From Chryseobacterium sp. JJR-5R (GTDB lineage Bacteria > Bacteroidota > Bacteroidia > Flavobacteriales > Weeksellaceae), in contig NZ_CP139137.1 of the NCBI RefSeq assembly GCF_034047335.1, positions 2,232,001 through 2,296,000 on the forward strand: a stretch of DNA of 64,000 nucleotides. Direction: 5' to 3'. Below the pieces are notes generated by a model. That model searched no databases. It saw only the letters and a program-made list of their open reading frames with translations, and was not told where the DNA came from. Position numbers and translations under genes: made by a program. This document shows positions 25,986 to 35,371 of this stretch, one piece after another (position 1 is the first letter of the stretch; each line of letters opens with the position of its first letter).

Positions 25986-26552
25986 ATGAAAAAAATACTT
26001 ACAAATATTGCTGTTGTTTCATGCCTGGCCTTTACGGCCCAGCAGGCCGATGCACAGAAAGTAGTGGTAAACCGTGAGGTGGAAACAACCAATGACGGCA
26101 AAATGCTTCTCGGAACCCAGTTGAAAGAGCAGCTTTTAAAAGCGCCTTATGCAGACTGGTACGTAAAAGAACATGATGAATATGCCGTAGACCAGAAAGC
26201 GATCAGTGAACTGAAAAAAGGAAAGATCAATTCTTACAATATTACGGTTTTTATGGGAACATGGTGTGAAGACAGCCACAGGGATGTTCCGAGGTTGATG
26301 AAGATCCTGGAGGAAGTAAATTATCCCGACAGTAAAATCACCATTATTGCGGTCAACCGTAAAAAAGAATCTCCTTCAGGGGAAGAAAGCATCTACAACA
26401 TCCAGAAAGTCCCGACCGTTATCGTTGAAAAATACGGTAAAGAAATCGGAAGGATTATAGAAATGCCCAAAACAGGATATATTGAAAGGGATCTTGTAGA
26501 AATCCTGAAAAAGGATGATAAATCGGTGATTAAGGAAATTTTTAACAAATAA
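25986..26552 (+). CDS. Thioredoxin-like secreted protein with single active-site Cys
   Basis: A 188-residue periplasmic thioredoxin-fold protein with signal peptide MKKILTNIAVVSCLAFTAQQ. The active-site position reads GTWCEDSHRDVPRL: WCEDS in place of WCxxC, so the resolving Cys is a Ser. The cis-Pro loop is KVPTVIV. It could not form the usual disulfide and may act as a monothiol isomerase, a peroxidase-like protein or a binding protein. The ATG at 25986 follows the previous stop by 1 bp and starts the signal peptide; the longer frame overlaps the upstream gene. Confidence 0.8.
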   Translation: MKKILTNIAVVSCLAFTAQQADAQKVVVNREVETTNDGKMLLGTQLKEQLLKAPYADWYVKEHDEYAVDQKAISELKKGKINSYNITVFMGTWCEDSHRDVPRLMKILEEVNYPDSKITIIAVNRKKESPSGEESIYNIQKVPTVIVEKYGKEIGRIIEMPKTGYIERDLVEILKKDDKSVIKEIFNK

Positions 26553-26555
26553 GGT

Positions 26556-27161
26556 TTGAAAAATATTAAGATCATACTTTCGTTTCTGGCCGGAATTATT
26601 CTGATGGCCATTCTTTTCTTCAGCTTCAGATCATGTTTTAACATCAGCAAGAAGACGGAGAACTCAGATTACTACATTCTGACCAACCAGATTTCCAAAA
26701 TGAATAAAATGGTAGTCCTGGAACAGAATGTTTCATCCATGCAGAAAACCAAAATGGGCTATGAACTTTTTGGCAGGGAAATGAGCAGCAACAGCATTAT
26801 TACATATACTAAAACCAATGCTCAGGTTTCCTATGATCTTAATAAAATGAAAATAGAGGTAGATTCGGTCAACAGAAAATTAATCATCACAGAACTCCCT
26901 GATGCTGAGGTAAGAATTACTCCAAGTGTTGAAATCCAGTCGCTAGACGATTCCTTTTTCAACAGGATTTCAGAAAAAGATATCAAGAACGTGACAGCAA
27001 AGGCAAAAACTACGGCTATCCAGTCGATTGATCAGAACAAGCTGAGGAATGAAGGACGCCAACAGCTGATGGAAAACCTCAATACCATATTTGTCCTGGC
27101 AAAGGCTCTAAAATACAGCATTGAAGATAAAACCGGGAAAGTAGGCGTGCTGCCGCTCTAA
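26556..27161 (+). CDS. DUF4230 family protein
   Basis: A 201-residue protein with one N-terminal transmembrane segment (about 3-25) followed by a periplasmic domain. The pattern NQISKMNKMVVLEQ...TKTNAQVSYDLNKMKIEVDSVNRKLIITELPDAEV matches DUF4230, a family of unknown function. The start is a TTG at 26556, 3 bp after the previous stop; the first in-frame ATG would cut into the membrane segment. It is the third gene of the unit with the MazG-like and thioredoxin-like genes. Confidence 0.75.
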   Translation: MKNIKIILSFLAGIILMAILFFSFRSCFNISKKTENSDYYILTNQISKMNKMVVLEQNVSSMQKTKMGYELFGREMSSNSIITYTKTNAQVSYDLNKMKIEVDSVNRKLIITELPDAEVRITPSVEIQSLDDSFFNRISEKDIKNVTAKAKTTAIQSIDQNKLRNEGRQQLMENLNTIFVLAKALKYSIEDKTGKVGVLPL

Positions 27162-27274
27162 AAAGGTAATCGTCAAATAAGATAAACCCTAAAAAAAACG
27201 GATTATATTAACCGAAGCATCTTCACGGTTTGGCAAACCCTTTGAATACATAACTGTAAATAAAAAATAAAGCA

Positions 27275-27463
27275 ATGGATTCAAAAGATAATACCCCAAA
27301 AACAGAGTCAGCCAACAATGCAGAAACCAGGAAGCAGAATGAGGATTTTCAAAATATCCCGGCTTCATCCCAGAAGACCAATCCTTCAGACGTAGATAAA
27401 AAGGATATAAAAAAGTCTTCTGAAAACAATCCTTCGGGAAAAACAGATAATATAGAAGAATAG
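27275..27463 (+). CDS. Small hydrophilic, probably disordered protein
   Basis: A 62-residue protein made of Asn, Ser, Lys, Asp, Glu and Pro with no hydrophobic core or Cys (MDSKDNTPKTESANNAETRK...). It has no recognised family. A good terminator follows it, which supports expression. It may be a stress or linker protein, or only a chance frame. Confidence 0.45.
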   Translation: MDSKDNTPKTESANNAETRKQNEDFQNIPASSQKTNPSDVDKKDIKKSSENNPSGKTDNIEE

Positions 27464-27486
27464 ATTCTAAATCAGCTTTTATACTG

Positions 27487-27535
27487 AACCGCAAAAATGA
27501 CCGGTAATTATATTCCGCCATTTTTGCGGTTTTCT
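27487..27535 (+). terminator. Terminator after the small hydrophilic protein gene
   Basis: AACCGCAAAAATG and CATTTTTGCGGTT form a perfect 13-bp stem (27487-27531), then T-rich sequence. Confidence 0.75.
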
Positions 27536-27743
27536 TTTTGCTGATGGAATTATTCTATACACCTTCTTCTAATCCTTACATTTTGTCCGATATATTTTTT
27601 ATTTTCAAATATTATTACATCATATAAGCAGATAATAGCTCTTTATTTTCTGCTTAATAAATATGAGTATCCAAATATCATGTATTTTGGTATTAATTCT
27701 CATCTATATTAGGTATTGTTACCATATTTTGTTTAAAATTTCG
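27536..27743. other. Intergenic region upstream of thrS
   Basis: AT-rich, without a gene. It holds an 8-bp stem TAAGCAGA/TCTGCTTA with a 16-base loop (27625-27656) and a weaker inverted repeat near 27670-27705. These precede the thrS -7 box and so would lie outside the transcript. Confidence 0.45.
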
Positions 27744-27751
27744 TATTTTTG
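27744..27751 (+). promoter_or_regulatory. -7 box of the thrS promoter
   Basis: TATTTTTG fits TAnnTTTG, 25 bp before the thrS ATG. No TTTG at an ideal -33 distance was found. Confidence 0.55.
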
Positions 27752-27776
27752 CCTCTTATAAATTTCTCAGTAAACA

Positions 27777-29702
27777 ATGATAAAAATTACACTTCCGGAC
27801 AACAGCGTCAAAGAATTCGAAGCAAAGGTTACTCCGCTTGATGTGGCAAAATCTATAAGCGAGGGATTGGCTAGAAATACCATTTCCGCAATTGTAAATG
27901 ACAGGCAGGTGGAAATCACCACACCTATCACCACAGATTCTACGGTACAGTTGCTGACCTGGAATGATGATCTTGGTAAGAAAGCTTTCTGGCATTCTTC
28001 TGCCCACCTTCTGGCGCAGGCCATCCTTGAATTTTATCCTGATGCCAAGCTTACGATCGGCCCTGCCATTGAAAGCGGGTTTTACTATGATGTAGATTTC
28101 GGCGGCGAAAGCTTATCCGAAAAAGATTTTGAGAAAATAGAGAAAAAAGTATTGGAAAATGCCAAAAAAGGGTCAACATTCTCATTGTACCCGGTTTCCA
28201 AGGAAGAGGCATTAAAAACCTATGCGGATAATCCTTATAAAGTAGAGCTGATTTCCAATCTTAACGACGGAGAAATCACCTTTGTAACACATGATAATTT
28301 TACAGACCTCTGCCGTGGCGGACATATTCCCAATACAGGCATTGTAAAGGCGGTTAAAATCTTGAATGCCGCCGGCGCATACTGGAGAGGAAATGAAAAA
28401 AATCCTCAGCTGACCAGGGTATACGGCATTTCTTTCCCGAAACAGAAAGAATTAACCGAATATCTGGAAAGGCTGGAAGAAGCAAAAAGAAGAGACCACA
28501 GAAAACTGGGTAAAGAACTTGGAATTTTTGCTTTCTCTGAAAAAGTGGGTGCCGGATTGCCGCTTTGGCTGCCAAAAGGGACGTCTTTGAGAAAAAAACT
28601 GGAGGATTTCCTTTCTGCAGCGCAGAAAAAAGGAGGTTATGAATTTGTAATGACCCCGCATATCGGCGCAAAGGAATTATATATAACCTCAGGGCACTGG
28701 GATAAATATGGAGCAGACAGCTTCCAGCCGATCAAAACGCCGAACGAAGGGGAGGAATTTCTGCTGAAGCCGATGAACTGCCCGCACCACTGCGAGATTT
28801 ACAAAACTTCACAATGGAGCTACAGGGATTTACCGAAAAGGTATGCTGAATTCGGGACGGTTTACCGATATGAGCAGAGCGGAGAGCTTCACGGGTTAAC
28901 AAGAGTCCGCGGGTTTACCCAGGATGATGCCCACATTTTCTGTACCCCGGATCAGCTGTTGGGAGAATTTGAAGCGGTAATCGATCTCGTTTTGTATGTT
29001 TTCAAATCCTTGGGTTTTGAAGATTTCATGACTCAGGTTTCATTAAGAGACCCTGAAAACAGGGAAAAATACATCGGTTCTGACGAGAACTGGGAAAAAG
29101 CAGAAAATGCAATCATCACGGCAGCTGCAAACAAAGGTTTGAGAACGGTTGTTGAATATGGCGAAGCGGCATTTTACGGGCCTAAGCTGGACTTCATGGT
29201 AAAAGACGCTTTGGGCAGGAAATGGCAGCTTGGAACCATTCAGGTGGATTATAACTTACCAGAACGGTTTGATCTTCACTATATCGGAAATGACAATGAG
29301 AAGCACAGGCCGGTGATGATCCACAGGGCACCTTTCGGTTCCATGGAACGTTTTATCGCAATCCTGCTTGAAAATACAGCAGGTGATTTCCCGTTGTGGC
29401 TAAGCCCTGACCAGTTTATTCTTCTTCCGATCAGTGAAAAATATGTAGATTATGCCAAAAAAGTTTCACAATTTTTAGAAAATCACGATATTAGCGGCCA
29501 GATTGACGAAAGAAACGAGAAGACCGGTAAAAAGATCCGTGATGCAGAATTAAACAAAATACCGTTTATGCTGGTAATCGGTGAAAATGAGGAGGAAAAT
29601 GGCACAATTTCTGTACGAAGACGTGGTGAAGGTGACTTAGGGGTCATGAGTATGGAGGATTTTGTTTCTTATTTCAAGAAAGAATCAGCAGTACAGAAAT
29701 AA
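27777..29702 (+). CDS. thrS: Threonyl-tRNA synthetase
   Basis: A 641-residue class II aminoacyl-tRNA synthetase. Domains: TGS (1-62), an editing domain with [10 protein letters not shown] (HxxxH, about 72-81) and the matching Cys/His in TDLCRGGHI, the catalytic core with [10 protein letters not shown] (zinc Cys and motif 1/2 region), [25 protein letters not shown] (motif 2) and [15 protein letters not shown] (motif 3), then the anticodon-binding domain ([14 protein letters not shown]...). It charges tRNA-Thr and clears Ser-tRNA-Thr. infC follows about 100 bp downstream, as in many bacteria. Confidence 0.97.
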   Translation: MIKITLPDNSVKEFEAKVTPLDVAKSISEGLARNTISAIVNDRQVEITTPITTDSTVQLLTWNDDLGKKAFWHSSAHLLAQAILEFYPDAKLTIGPAIESGFYYDVDFGGESLSEKDFEKIEKKVLENAKKGSTFSLYPVSKEEALKTYADNPYKVELISNLNDGEITFVTHDNFTDLCRGGHIPNTGIVKAVKILNAAGAYWRGNEKNPQLTRVYGISFPKQKELTEYLERLEEAKRRDHRKLGKELGIFAFSEKVGAGLPLWLPKGTSLRKKLEDFLSAAQKKGGYEFVMTPHIGAKELYITSGHWDKYGADSFQPIKTPNEGEEFLLKPMNCPHHCEIYKTSQWSYRDLPKRYAEFGTVYRYEQSGELHGLTRVRGFTQDDAHIFCTPDQLLGEFEAVIDLVLYVFKSLGFEDFMTQVSLRDPENREKYIGSDENWEKAENAIITAAANKGLRTVVEYGEAAFYGPKLDFMVKDALGRKWQLGTIQVDYNLPERFDLHYIGNDNEKHRPVMIHRAPFGSMERFIAILLENTAGDFPLWLSPDQFILLPISEKYVDYAKKVSQFLENHDISGQIDERNEKTGKKIRDAELNKIPFMLVIGENEEENGTISVRRRGEGDLGVMSMEDFVSYFKKESAVQK

Positions 29703-29807
29703 GATTTGAAAATCGAATGATTTAAAAGATTGGCGAAATGCACATTCATTTTTTAATTATTCAATTTTTAAGTCTTCAGATAAAATTTATACTAACCAAT
29801 AAAATAT

Positions 29808-30374
29808 ATTACAATAGCACAAAGATTTAACAACAGGGGCCCACAAAGACGTCCTGTACAGGAGGACTTACACTTGATCAACGATAAAATTCGTGTGAGA
29901 GAGCTTCGTTTGGTGGGCGATAACGTAGAGCCGGGAATTTATCCGATTGAAAAAGCAAAGCAGATTGCTGCAGAACAGGAATTGGATTTAGTAGTAATTT
30001 CCGATAAGGCTGAACCGTTTATTGCAAGAATATTAGAATATAAAAAATTCTTATATGAGCAAAAGAAAAAACAGAAGGAACTGAAGGCAAAACAAATCAA
30101 AGTAGTGGTGAAAGAGATCCGTTTCGGACCTCAGACCGACGAACATGATTATGAATTCAAAAGAAAGCATGCTGAAAAGTTCCTGGAAGAAGGTTCAAAA
30201 TTAAAGACTTACGTATTTTTTAAGGGACGTTCTATTATCTTTAAAGACCAGGGGGAAATCCTGCTTTTAAAACTGGCTCAGGAACTTGAGCACGTTGGAA
30301 AAGTAGACCAGCTTCCTAAGCTTGAAGGAAAAAGAATGATCATGATGATGAGTCCTAAAAAACCAGCTAAATAA
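29808..30374 (+). CDS. infC: Translation initiation factor IF-3 (non-AUG start)
   Basis: IF-3 binds the 30S subunit and checks start-codon fidelity. The N-domain reads [26 protein letters not shown] and the C-domain [32 protein letters not shown], both standard. No ATG or GTG exists at the right place. The conserved N-terminus ([20 protein letters not shown]) is in frame upstream of the first TTG (29874) and can begin only at ATT (29808) or ATA (29814). E. coli infC also starts with AUU, which IF-3 itself represses. The ATT was chosen, giving 188 residues; ATA would give 186. Own terminator at 30418. Confidence 0.9.
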   Translation: MTIAQRFNNRGPQRRPVQEDLHLINDKIRVRELRLVGDNVEPGIYPIEKAKQIAAEQELDLVVISDKAEPFIARILEYKKFLYEQKKKQKELKAKQIKVVVKEIRFGPQTDEHDYEFKRKHAEKFLEEGSKLKTYVFFKGRSIIFKDQGEILLLKLAQELEHVGKVDQLPKLEGKRMIMMMSPKKPAK

Positions 30375-30417
30375 TCAACAGCAGATCATTGTGATCTGAA
30401 ACCATCATAACAATATC

Positions 30418-30445
30418 AACCTCAAAGAAATTTGAGGTTTTTTTA
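30418..30445 (+). terminator. Terminator after infC
   Basis: AACCTCAAA and TTTGAGGTT pair perfectly around a GAAA tetraloop, followed by T7. It separates infC from rpmI-rplT. Confidence 0.85.
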
Positions 30446-30929
30446 TTTAAGATTCCGTAAAATGACAAGGTCTGAAAAACCTTTAGATTTATCAACCTGT
30501 TTTAAATCAATTCGGAAACAAATTTCTTTCAGACTTTTATCATTATGCAGATCACAAGGGACAAATCCTGTGTAACTTATTTAAAAATACTTATGTCATT
30601 TTAAGTGTCTGCTGAAACCCGGTGATTAAAGTTGACGTTAAAAAGAAATCAATCATTCTTAAAATTTAATGGTCCTTTATACCCTTAAAAATTGCTGCTA
30701 CAAAAATTAAGGGTGTAGTGTACCGTTCTGATAAATTTTAAATAAGGATGATAATATTTTTACTTTTTAAGTAAGCCGGTCTTTAATCCGGGTTAAATAA
30801 AATTTCAGAAGTTTTACAGCCGGATCCGAAATCAACGGAAATATTCTAAACAAATTTAGACTCCTCTATCTGCTTCCCGCTGCAGTACTAATAATAAAAT
30901 TCTTTTATACAAATCTCACTTTTTTTTAG
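30446..30929. other. Unusually long spacer between infC and rpmI
   Basis: About 480 bp with no open frame of note and no recognisable repeat or RNA. In most bacteria infC, rpmI and rplT are adjacent. Short inverted stretches exist but none is convincing. Confidence 0.5.
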
Positions 30930-30965
30930 TAATTTTGCAGACTATTATTCCTGACCCAGATCAGG
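30930..30965 (+). promoter_or_regulatory. Promoter and leader hairpin of rpmI-rplT
   Basis: TAATTTTG (30930-30937) fits the -7 box. The expected transcript would begin near 30943, giving a leader of about 65 nt. It opens with a small hairpin CCTGA-CCCAGA-TCAGG (30950-30965). Confidence 0.55.
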
Positions 30966-31009
30966 AGCCAAAACAGATATTGATAACAAAACAATAAAAA
31001 AGCAGAACA

Positions 31010-31207
31010 ATGCCAAAATTAAAAACGAAATCAGGTGCTAAAAAGCGTTTTGCTCTTACCGGAAGCGGAAAGATCAAAAGAAAAAATGCTTACAAAAGCC
31101 ACATCTTGACTAAGAAAGAAACGAAACAGAAGAGAAATCTTACGACGACTTCTTACGTAGCTAAAGTGGACGAGAAAAGCGTTAAACGCCAATTAGCCAT
31201 CAAGTAG
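31010..31207 (+). CDS. rpmI: 50S ribosomal protein L35
   Basis: A 65-residue basic protein with the L35 signature [20 protein letters not shown] and [20 protein letters not shown]. It sits in the large subunit. It is followed by rplT after a 118-bp spacer that can fold, and it has its own promoter rather than reading through from infC. Confidence 0.97.
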   Translation: MPKLKTKSGAKKRFALTGSGKIKRKNAYKSHILTKKETKQKRNLTTTSYVAKVDEKSVKRQLAIK

Positions 31208-31261
31208 TTTTTATAAATCCATATTCGGTTTATAAGAATTCAAAATTCAACAATTTAACCC

Positions 31262-31308
31262 TGAAATGGAGCAGCCAAGTGCAATGAAACAGTTTGCCGC
31301 ACATTTCA
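31262..31308 (+). other. Folded spacer between rpmI and rplT
   Basis: TGAAATG (31262-31268) pairs with CATTTCA (31302-31308). Inside, GTGC pairs with GCAC, and a GCAA/TTGC pair encloses TGAAACAG. The outer stem ends 17 bp before the rplT ATG. Ribosomal protein L20 represses its own operon in other bacteria by binding an RNA that mimics its 23S site, so a control role is possible here but unproven. Confidence 0.4.
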
Positions 31309-31325
31309 AAAAAACAATTTAAATT

Positions 31326-31670
31326 ATGCCTAGATCAGTAAATGCCGTAGCTTCCAGAGCTCGCAGAAAAAAAATCATTAAACAAGCCAAAGGTTTTTTC
31401 GGTAGAAGAAAGAATGTTTGGACTGTAGCTAAAAATGCCGTGGAAAAAGCAATGCAATATGCTTACCGCGGTAGAAAAGAGAAAAAGAGAAATTTCAGAG
31501 CCCTTTGGATCATGCGTATCAACGCCGGAGCCAGAGAGCACGGAATGTCTTACTCTCAGTTTATGGGAGCTCTTAAAAAGAACAACGTAGAGCTTAACAG
31601 AAAAGTTTTAGCCGATTTAGCAATGAATCACCCTGAAGCTTTCAAAGCAGTTGTAGATCAAGTAAAATAA
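31326..31670 (+). CDS. rplT: 50S ribosomal protein L20
   Basis: A 114-residue basic, helical protein with the L20 signature [22 protein letters not shown] and the conserved [16 protein letters not shown] near the middle. L20 is needed for early assembly of the 50S subunit. A strong terminator follows. Confidence 0.97.
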   Translation: MPRSVNAVASRARRKKIIKQAKGFFGRRKNVWTVAKNAVEKAMQYAYRGRKEKKRNFRALWIMRINAGAREHGMSYSQFMGALKKNNVELNRKVLADLAMNHPEAFKAVVDQVK

Positions 31671-31695
31671 TGTAGAATTTTTTGTTATCAATATA

Positions 31696-31726
31696 AATCC
31701 TGAGTTTTTTGCTCAGGATTTTTTTA
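31696..31726 (+). terminator. Terminator after rplT
   Basis: AATCCTGAG and CTCAGGATT form a perfect 9-bp stem with loop TTTTTTG, followed by T-rich sequence. The loop also supplies the -33 TTTG of the next promoter. Confidence 0.85.
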
Positions 31727-31739
31727 TTATTTACATTTG
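31708..31739 (+). promoter_or_regulatory. Promoter of the M28 peptidase gene
   Basis: TTTG (31708-31711), a 20-bp spacer, then TACATTTG (31732-31739). It overlaps the rplT terminator and lies 30 bp before the GTG start. Confidence 0.65.
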
Positions 31740-31769
31740 TTTAATATTAAATGCATAATTTTTTCTAAG

Positions 31770-32945
31770 GTGAAAAAAATAACTACCCTTCTGCTTATTT
31801 CATTGGCAGCCTATAGCCTACAGGCTCAAACGCTGATCCAGGCCTATAAAAACAGAGCAGACCAGGTCTCGCAGACCAATATTACTACCCTCTTACAGGA
31901 ATTTCAGACCCTTGGCGTAAAAACCACAGGTTCGGCAGCCAATACCAATACGCTGAACTGGCTCAAAGCCAAATACCAGTCCTACGGATATACGGCAAGC
32001 CAGATTACGGAAGACCCATTTACCTTCGGGAATAATGTAAACTCAAAGAATTTGATCATTACCAAAACAGGCACTACATATCCCAATATCTACGTCATCA
32101 TCTGCGGCCACTATGATACCATCACAGGCCCCGGTGTAAGTGATAACGGAAGCGGAACCTCGATTATCCTGGAAGCAGCAAGGATCTTAAAGAATATTCC
32201 GACTGAATATTCCGTTAAGTTTATCCATTTTTCCGGTGAGGAACAGGGCCTGCTGGGAAGCGCGCATTATGCAGACAATGTGGTTTTCCAGAACAATGTC
32301 CGCCAGCTGAATATAAAACTGGTCTTCAACATTGACCAGGTGGGAGGAAAAATCGGGAATACCAACAATGCAATCAAATGTGAAAGCGACCAGTCCGGTC
32401 TTGCAGGTAACAATGCACAGTCTCTGGCATTTACCCAGCAGCTGGCTAATTGTACGGCACTTTATTCCCCGTTACAGACGGTAATGTCGAATACCTATTC
32501 TTCCGATTATATTCCTTTTGAACAGAACGGAGATATCATTACCGGCTTTTATGAGAACACAAGGAGCTTTAATGAACATACGGTGAACGATACTTTTGCT
32601 AATGTAGACCCAACCTATGTATTCAATGCAGGAAAAGCAGCGGTAGGTGCATTACAGCATTTTGCCGTGGCCAGTACAAGTCTTTTAGGAACCCATGAAA
32701 CTCCGGTAAATGAACTGGAATCGGTAAAGGTTTATCCTAATCCGGCAAAAGATATACTGAACATTGAACTGCCGGAGAACATCAAAATATTCAGGGTACA
32801 TATTACAGATCTGAGCGGGCGCTTACTGATTGTTAAAGAAAATGAAGCGAAGATTGATGTTTCAGGTTTAACTGCCGGTACTTATCTGTGTACCGTTAAG
32901 GCCGGTGATACAACAGCCGTAAGGAAAATAATTATCGAAAAATAG
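31770..32945 (+). CDS. T9SS-secreted M28 family aminopeptidase
   Basis: A 391-residue zinc peptidase. The GTG at 31770 begins the signal peptide (KKITTLLLISLAAYSLQAQ); an earlier ATG would put charged residues in front. The di-zinc motif pattern is CGHYDT, VSDNGSGTS (bridging Asp), HFSGEEQGLLGS (catalytic Glu) and NIDQVGG. A late zinc His lies in SFNEHTVNDTF. The end is a type A T9SS sorting domain (VYPNPAKDILNIEL... to the end). It probably trims peptides outside the cell, alongside the large metalloprotease encoded upstream. Confidence 0.9.
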   Translation: MKKITTLLLISLAAYSLQAQTLIQAYKNRADQVSQTNITTLLQEFQTLGVKTTGSAANTNTLNWLKAKYQSYGYTASQITEDPFTFGNNVNSKNLIITKTGTTYPNIYVIICGHYDTITGPGVSDNGSGTSIILEAARILKNIPTEYSVKFIHFSGEEQGLLGSAHYADNVVFQNNVRQLNIKLVFNIDQVGGKIGNTNNAIKCESDQSGLAGNNAQSLAFTQQLANCTALYSPLQTVMSNTYSSDYIPFEQNGDIITGFYENTRSFNEHTVNDTFANVDPTYVFNAGKAAVGALQHFAVASTSLLGTHETPVNELESVKVYPNPAKDILNIELPENIKIFRVHITDLSGRLLIVKENEAKIDVSGLTAGTYLCTVKAGDTTAVRKIIIEK

Positions 32946-32969
32946 TTCAATCAGTCTTTATAAAAACTT

Positions 32970-32998
32970 AAATCCCGGGCAAAAGTCCGGGATTTTTT
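32970..32998 (+). terminator. Terminator after the M28 peptidase gene
   Basis: AAATCCCGG and CCGGGATTT pair perfectly around GCAAAAGT, with a T6 run. Confidence 0.85.
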
Positions 32999-33437
32999 AT
33001 GGGCATATAAATATCTTTTTTTTACCGGCCAGACCAGACCAGACCGTATCTGCATCAGAAGAAGATGAATTATTATTTTAAAAAATTAAAAATAACTCCT
33101 TACTGCGACATTTTCCATACCCATCAAGTTTATATATATCATCTGAAAATTCCAGCTTGAATCAGTGTTAATAACATCCCTTTGTAAGAGGGATTTTTAA
33201 TGTAAAGATTATTACTTTTTTCAAGAATGAAAATCAGTCCATGAGCTTGTGGTTCTTAGATAAAATCATTACGACAGCATTATATTTATATTAAGTTTTT
33301 TATCATGAGTATGGATTACGTTATTTAATTATAACTCTTTATCTGATGGAAACATGAAATTTTCAGATCCTTTATAATCAAATAACGGGATTCAATACCG
33401 ATTAATAAAATTTTGATTTTCAATAACTTAACTTATT
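32999..33437. other. Gene-free AT-rich region
   Basis: No open frame was recognised. It contains three short tandem CCAGA units near 33028-33045 and a small terminator-like hairpin (ATCCCT/AGGGAT, 33176-33194, then T5) on the plus strand, with no gene seen before it. It could be the end of a short RNA. Confidence 0.4.
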
Positions 33438-33455
33438 AAGTACCTTGATGGCACC
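33438..33455 (+). repeat. Repeat copy 1: AAGTACCTTGATGGCACC
   Basis: An 18-base element that recurs with one change at 35372-35389. The core GTACC-TTGAT-GGCAC can fold into a 5-bp stem with one wobble pair. It lies about 100 bp before the decayed beta-barrel gene. Confidence 0.5.
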
Positions 33456-33557
33456 TCTGTTTTTCAATAAATTTCCCATATATCGTTTTATTTGCAAACG
33501 TTATTCTTGCCAGCATCATGGCGTATGATCCATTTATAAACTTAAAAATTTGAAGAA

Positions 33558-34090
33558 ATGAAAAACATTTAATTGCATTTTGTTTTGCTGCATGTGCTGC
33601 GGCTTCTGCCCAGCAGAAAAATTCCATTAAAATCAATCCGGTTTCGGTAGTTCTTGGCGGAGGAAGTGATCTTGTTTACTATGAAAGAGTGGTAAGCGGG
33701 CATTCAAGCGTAGGGGTAAGTGCCGGATACGGGGAATTTAAAATCAATCCTTACAAGTATAATTTTACGGGAGGAAATGCTTTTTACCGATATTATACCC
33801 AAGAGGCGCTACAGGGACTGTTCTTTTCCGGATCGGTAGGTTTCGGAGGTGGCCGCACCAAATATACCTTGAACAAAAAAGAGATGAGGGATTCTTATAA
33901 TGCATTTGATGTGAGTGCATTGGTGGGGTATCAGTGGCTGTTTAAAAGTGGGTTCACCATTGATGTATAAGGAGGAGCTTCTTATTTATCGCTCAATTAC
34001 AAAGAAGATAGAAATATGCCTAAACCCAACGATGCCAAAGCCAGCGGTATCATTCCTAACCTGGGGGTAGGCCTGGGATATTCATTTTAG
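33558..34090 (+). pseudogene. Decayed outer-membrane beta-barrel protein gene
   Basis: The ATG at 33558 is followed by a stop after four codons (MKNI*). If one A is restored in the A-run, the frame gives MKKHLIAFCFAACAAASAQQ, a signal peptide, and continues IKINPVSVVLGGGSDLVYYE into a beta-strand-rich protein that resembles small outer-membrane barrel proteins (DUF3575-like). A second lesion, an in-frame TAA at 33968-33970, cuts FTIDV*GGASYL. The frame then continues to ...NLGVGLGYSF and the natural stop at 34088. Two separate defects suggest real decay, though a base-calling error at the A-run is possible. Confidence 0.75.
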
Positions 34091-34123
34091 CCGTTAATCA
34101 AATACTTAAGAACAAAACCTATT

Positions 34124-35355
34124 ATGAAACTGAAAATAATTTTCATTGCACAGCTGGTAAGCATCGCTACAGTCGCGCAGACCGCAGAAGACAGGCTGAT
34201 TATTAGAAAATCATCAGACCAGAACAGTCTGCATGCATTAAAACAGAAAAACGAAGTGACGAGGTACTGCATATCCTGGATGACGATCTATCGGTAGAAG
34301 CGCGTATTGTAAAAGCCAGAACCCTGTACGGCCTGAGCCTGGTCGTCAGTAACCCGGAACAGTCAGACCGTTATTCGCATCAATGCCAGCAGATTTTACG
34401 CCAGATCCCAGAAAAGGAATATGGTGCCATTAAAATGATTTTCAAGTTCAAATCTTATTTTTATAACGTAAGAGGGGAAATTTTTTTAGAAAGAAAAAAC
34501 CTGGATTCAGCACAGTACTATCTTTTCAAGGCCTATCACTATAGTTTCAAAGAAGGTTTTGTCCATAAAAATAGATTCCTTAACTCCATAGGAAATCTGT
34601 ACTATGCAAAAGGCGACCAAAAGAAAGCACTGGAATATTATCTGAAAGCTTTGTCTGACATCAACCGGTACAATAAAAACTCTTTTTCAGCAAATGGCCC
34701 CGGCCTGCTGAAAAGTATTTATACGATATACCATTCTTTGGGAGATGATAAAAACTACCGGCTCTATTATGAACAATACCAGGCTGCTCATGAACATTTT
34801 TCCAACCATCTGAACAATGAGGTATTGGTAACTACAAATACCCTGATCGGCGAAAAAGTATCTGAACATGCAGAGGAAAAACAATACCGGAACCTGTGGC
34901 TGGTCGTTGTCATTGTTTCTGCCGGAGGTCTCCTGGGCTTTTTCTTCTATTATCATGCCAAAACACAGCGTAAAAAAGATCTTATGATCAGGCAGAAGGA
35001 AACTGTTCTTTTAAAAGCCGAGCAGGAAACTTCTACACTTTCAATGAAAGTGGGAGATGCCCTGAATGAAGTTTTGGAAGCTGCAAAAAAAAACCTTCCC
35101 GAATTCTGGTCGCTGTTTCAGAAGCTGTATCCTGATTTCAGTAAAAAAATATTATCCGCAAATCCGGATATCAAGACCTCGGAGCTTATTTTATGTGCCT
35201 ATACTTTCTTGGGATTTACTACGAAAGATATTGCTGTGTATACCTTTAAAGCAATTCAGACCGTTAAAAACAACAAACACAATCTGAGAAAAAGGCTGTA
35301 CATTCCTCCCAAGCAGGATCTCAATATCTGGCTGCGGGATTTTTATCAGTCATAA
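34124..35355 (+). pseudogene. Frameshifted TPR/transmembrane/HTH regulator gene
   Basis: A LuxR-like membrane regulator of the Bacteroidetes TPR-HTH type. It starts MKLKIIFIAQLVSIATVAQT (signal peptide) and runs to about residue 40. A one-base loss in the A-rich stretch 34237-34251 then moves the rest into another frame. That frame holds TPR helices (LDSAQYYLFKAYHYSFKEG, KALEYYLKALSDI), a transmembrane segment (LWLVVVIVSAGGLLGFFFYY) and a C-terminal HTH region (LGFTTKDIAVYTFKAIQTVKN). The downstream part alone (34435-35355) would lack the N-terminus. It lies just after the decayed barrel gene, on the same strand. Confidence 0.75.
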
Positions 35356-35371
35356 CCGTTTTTTCAGGGTA

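Noticed and set aside
29874..30374. IF-3 beginning at the TTG at 29874
   Set aside because: It would remove the conserved N-terminal residues that are in frame upstream.
33028..33045. Short tandem CCAGA units as a CRISPR or satellite
   Set aside because: Only three five-base units with no spacers.
33436..33636. 66-codon minus-strand frame
   Set aside because: It is a shadow opposite the decayed beta-barrel gene and its upstream repeat.
34237..34251. Programmed ribosomal frameshift in the TPR/HTH gene
   Set aside because: The A-run lacks a recognisable slippery heptamer with downstream structure, and the neighbour has the same kind of one-base loss; decay or sequencing error is simpler.
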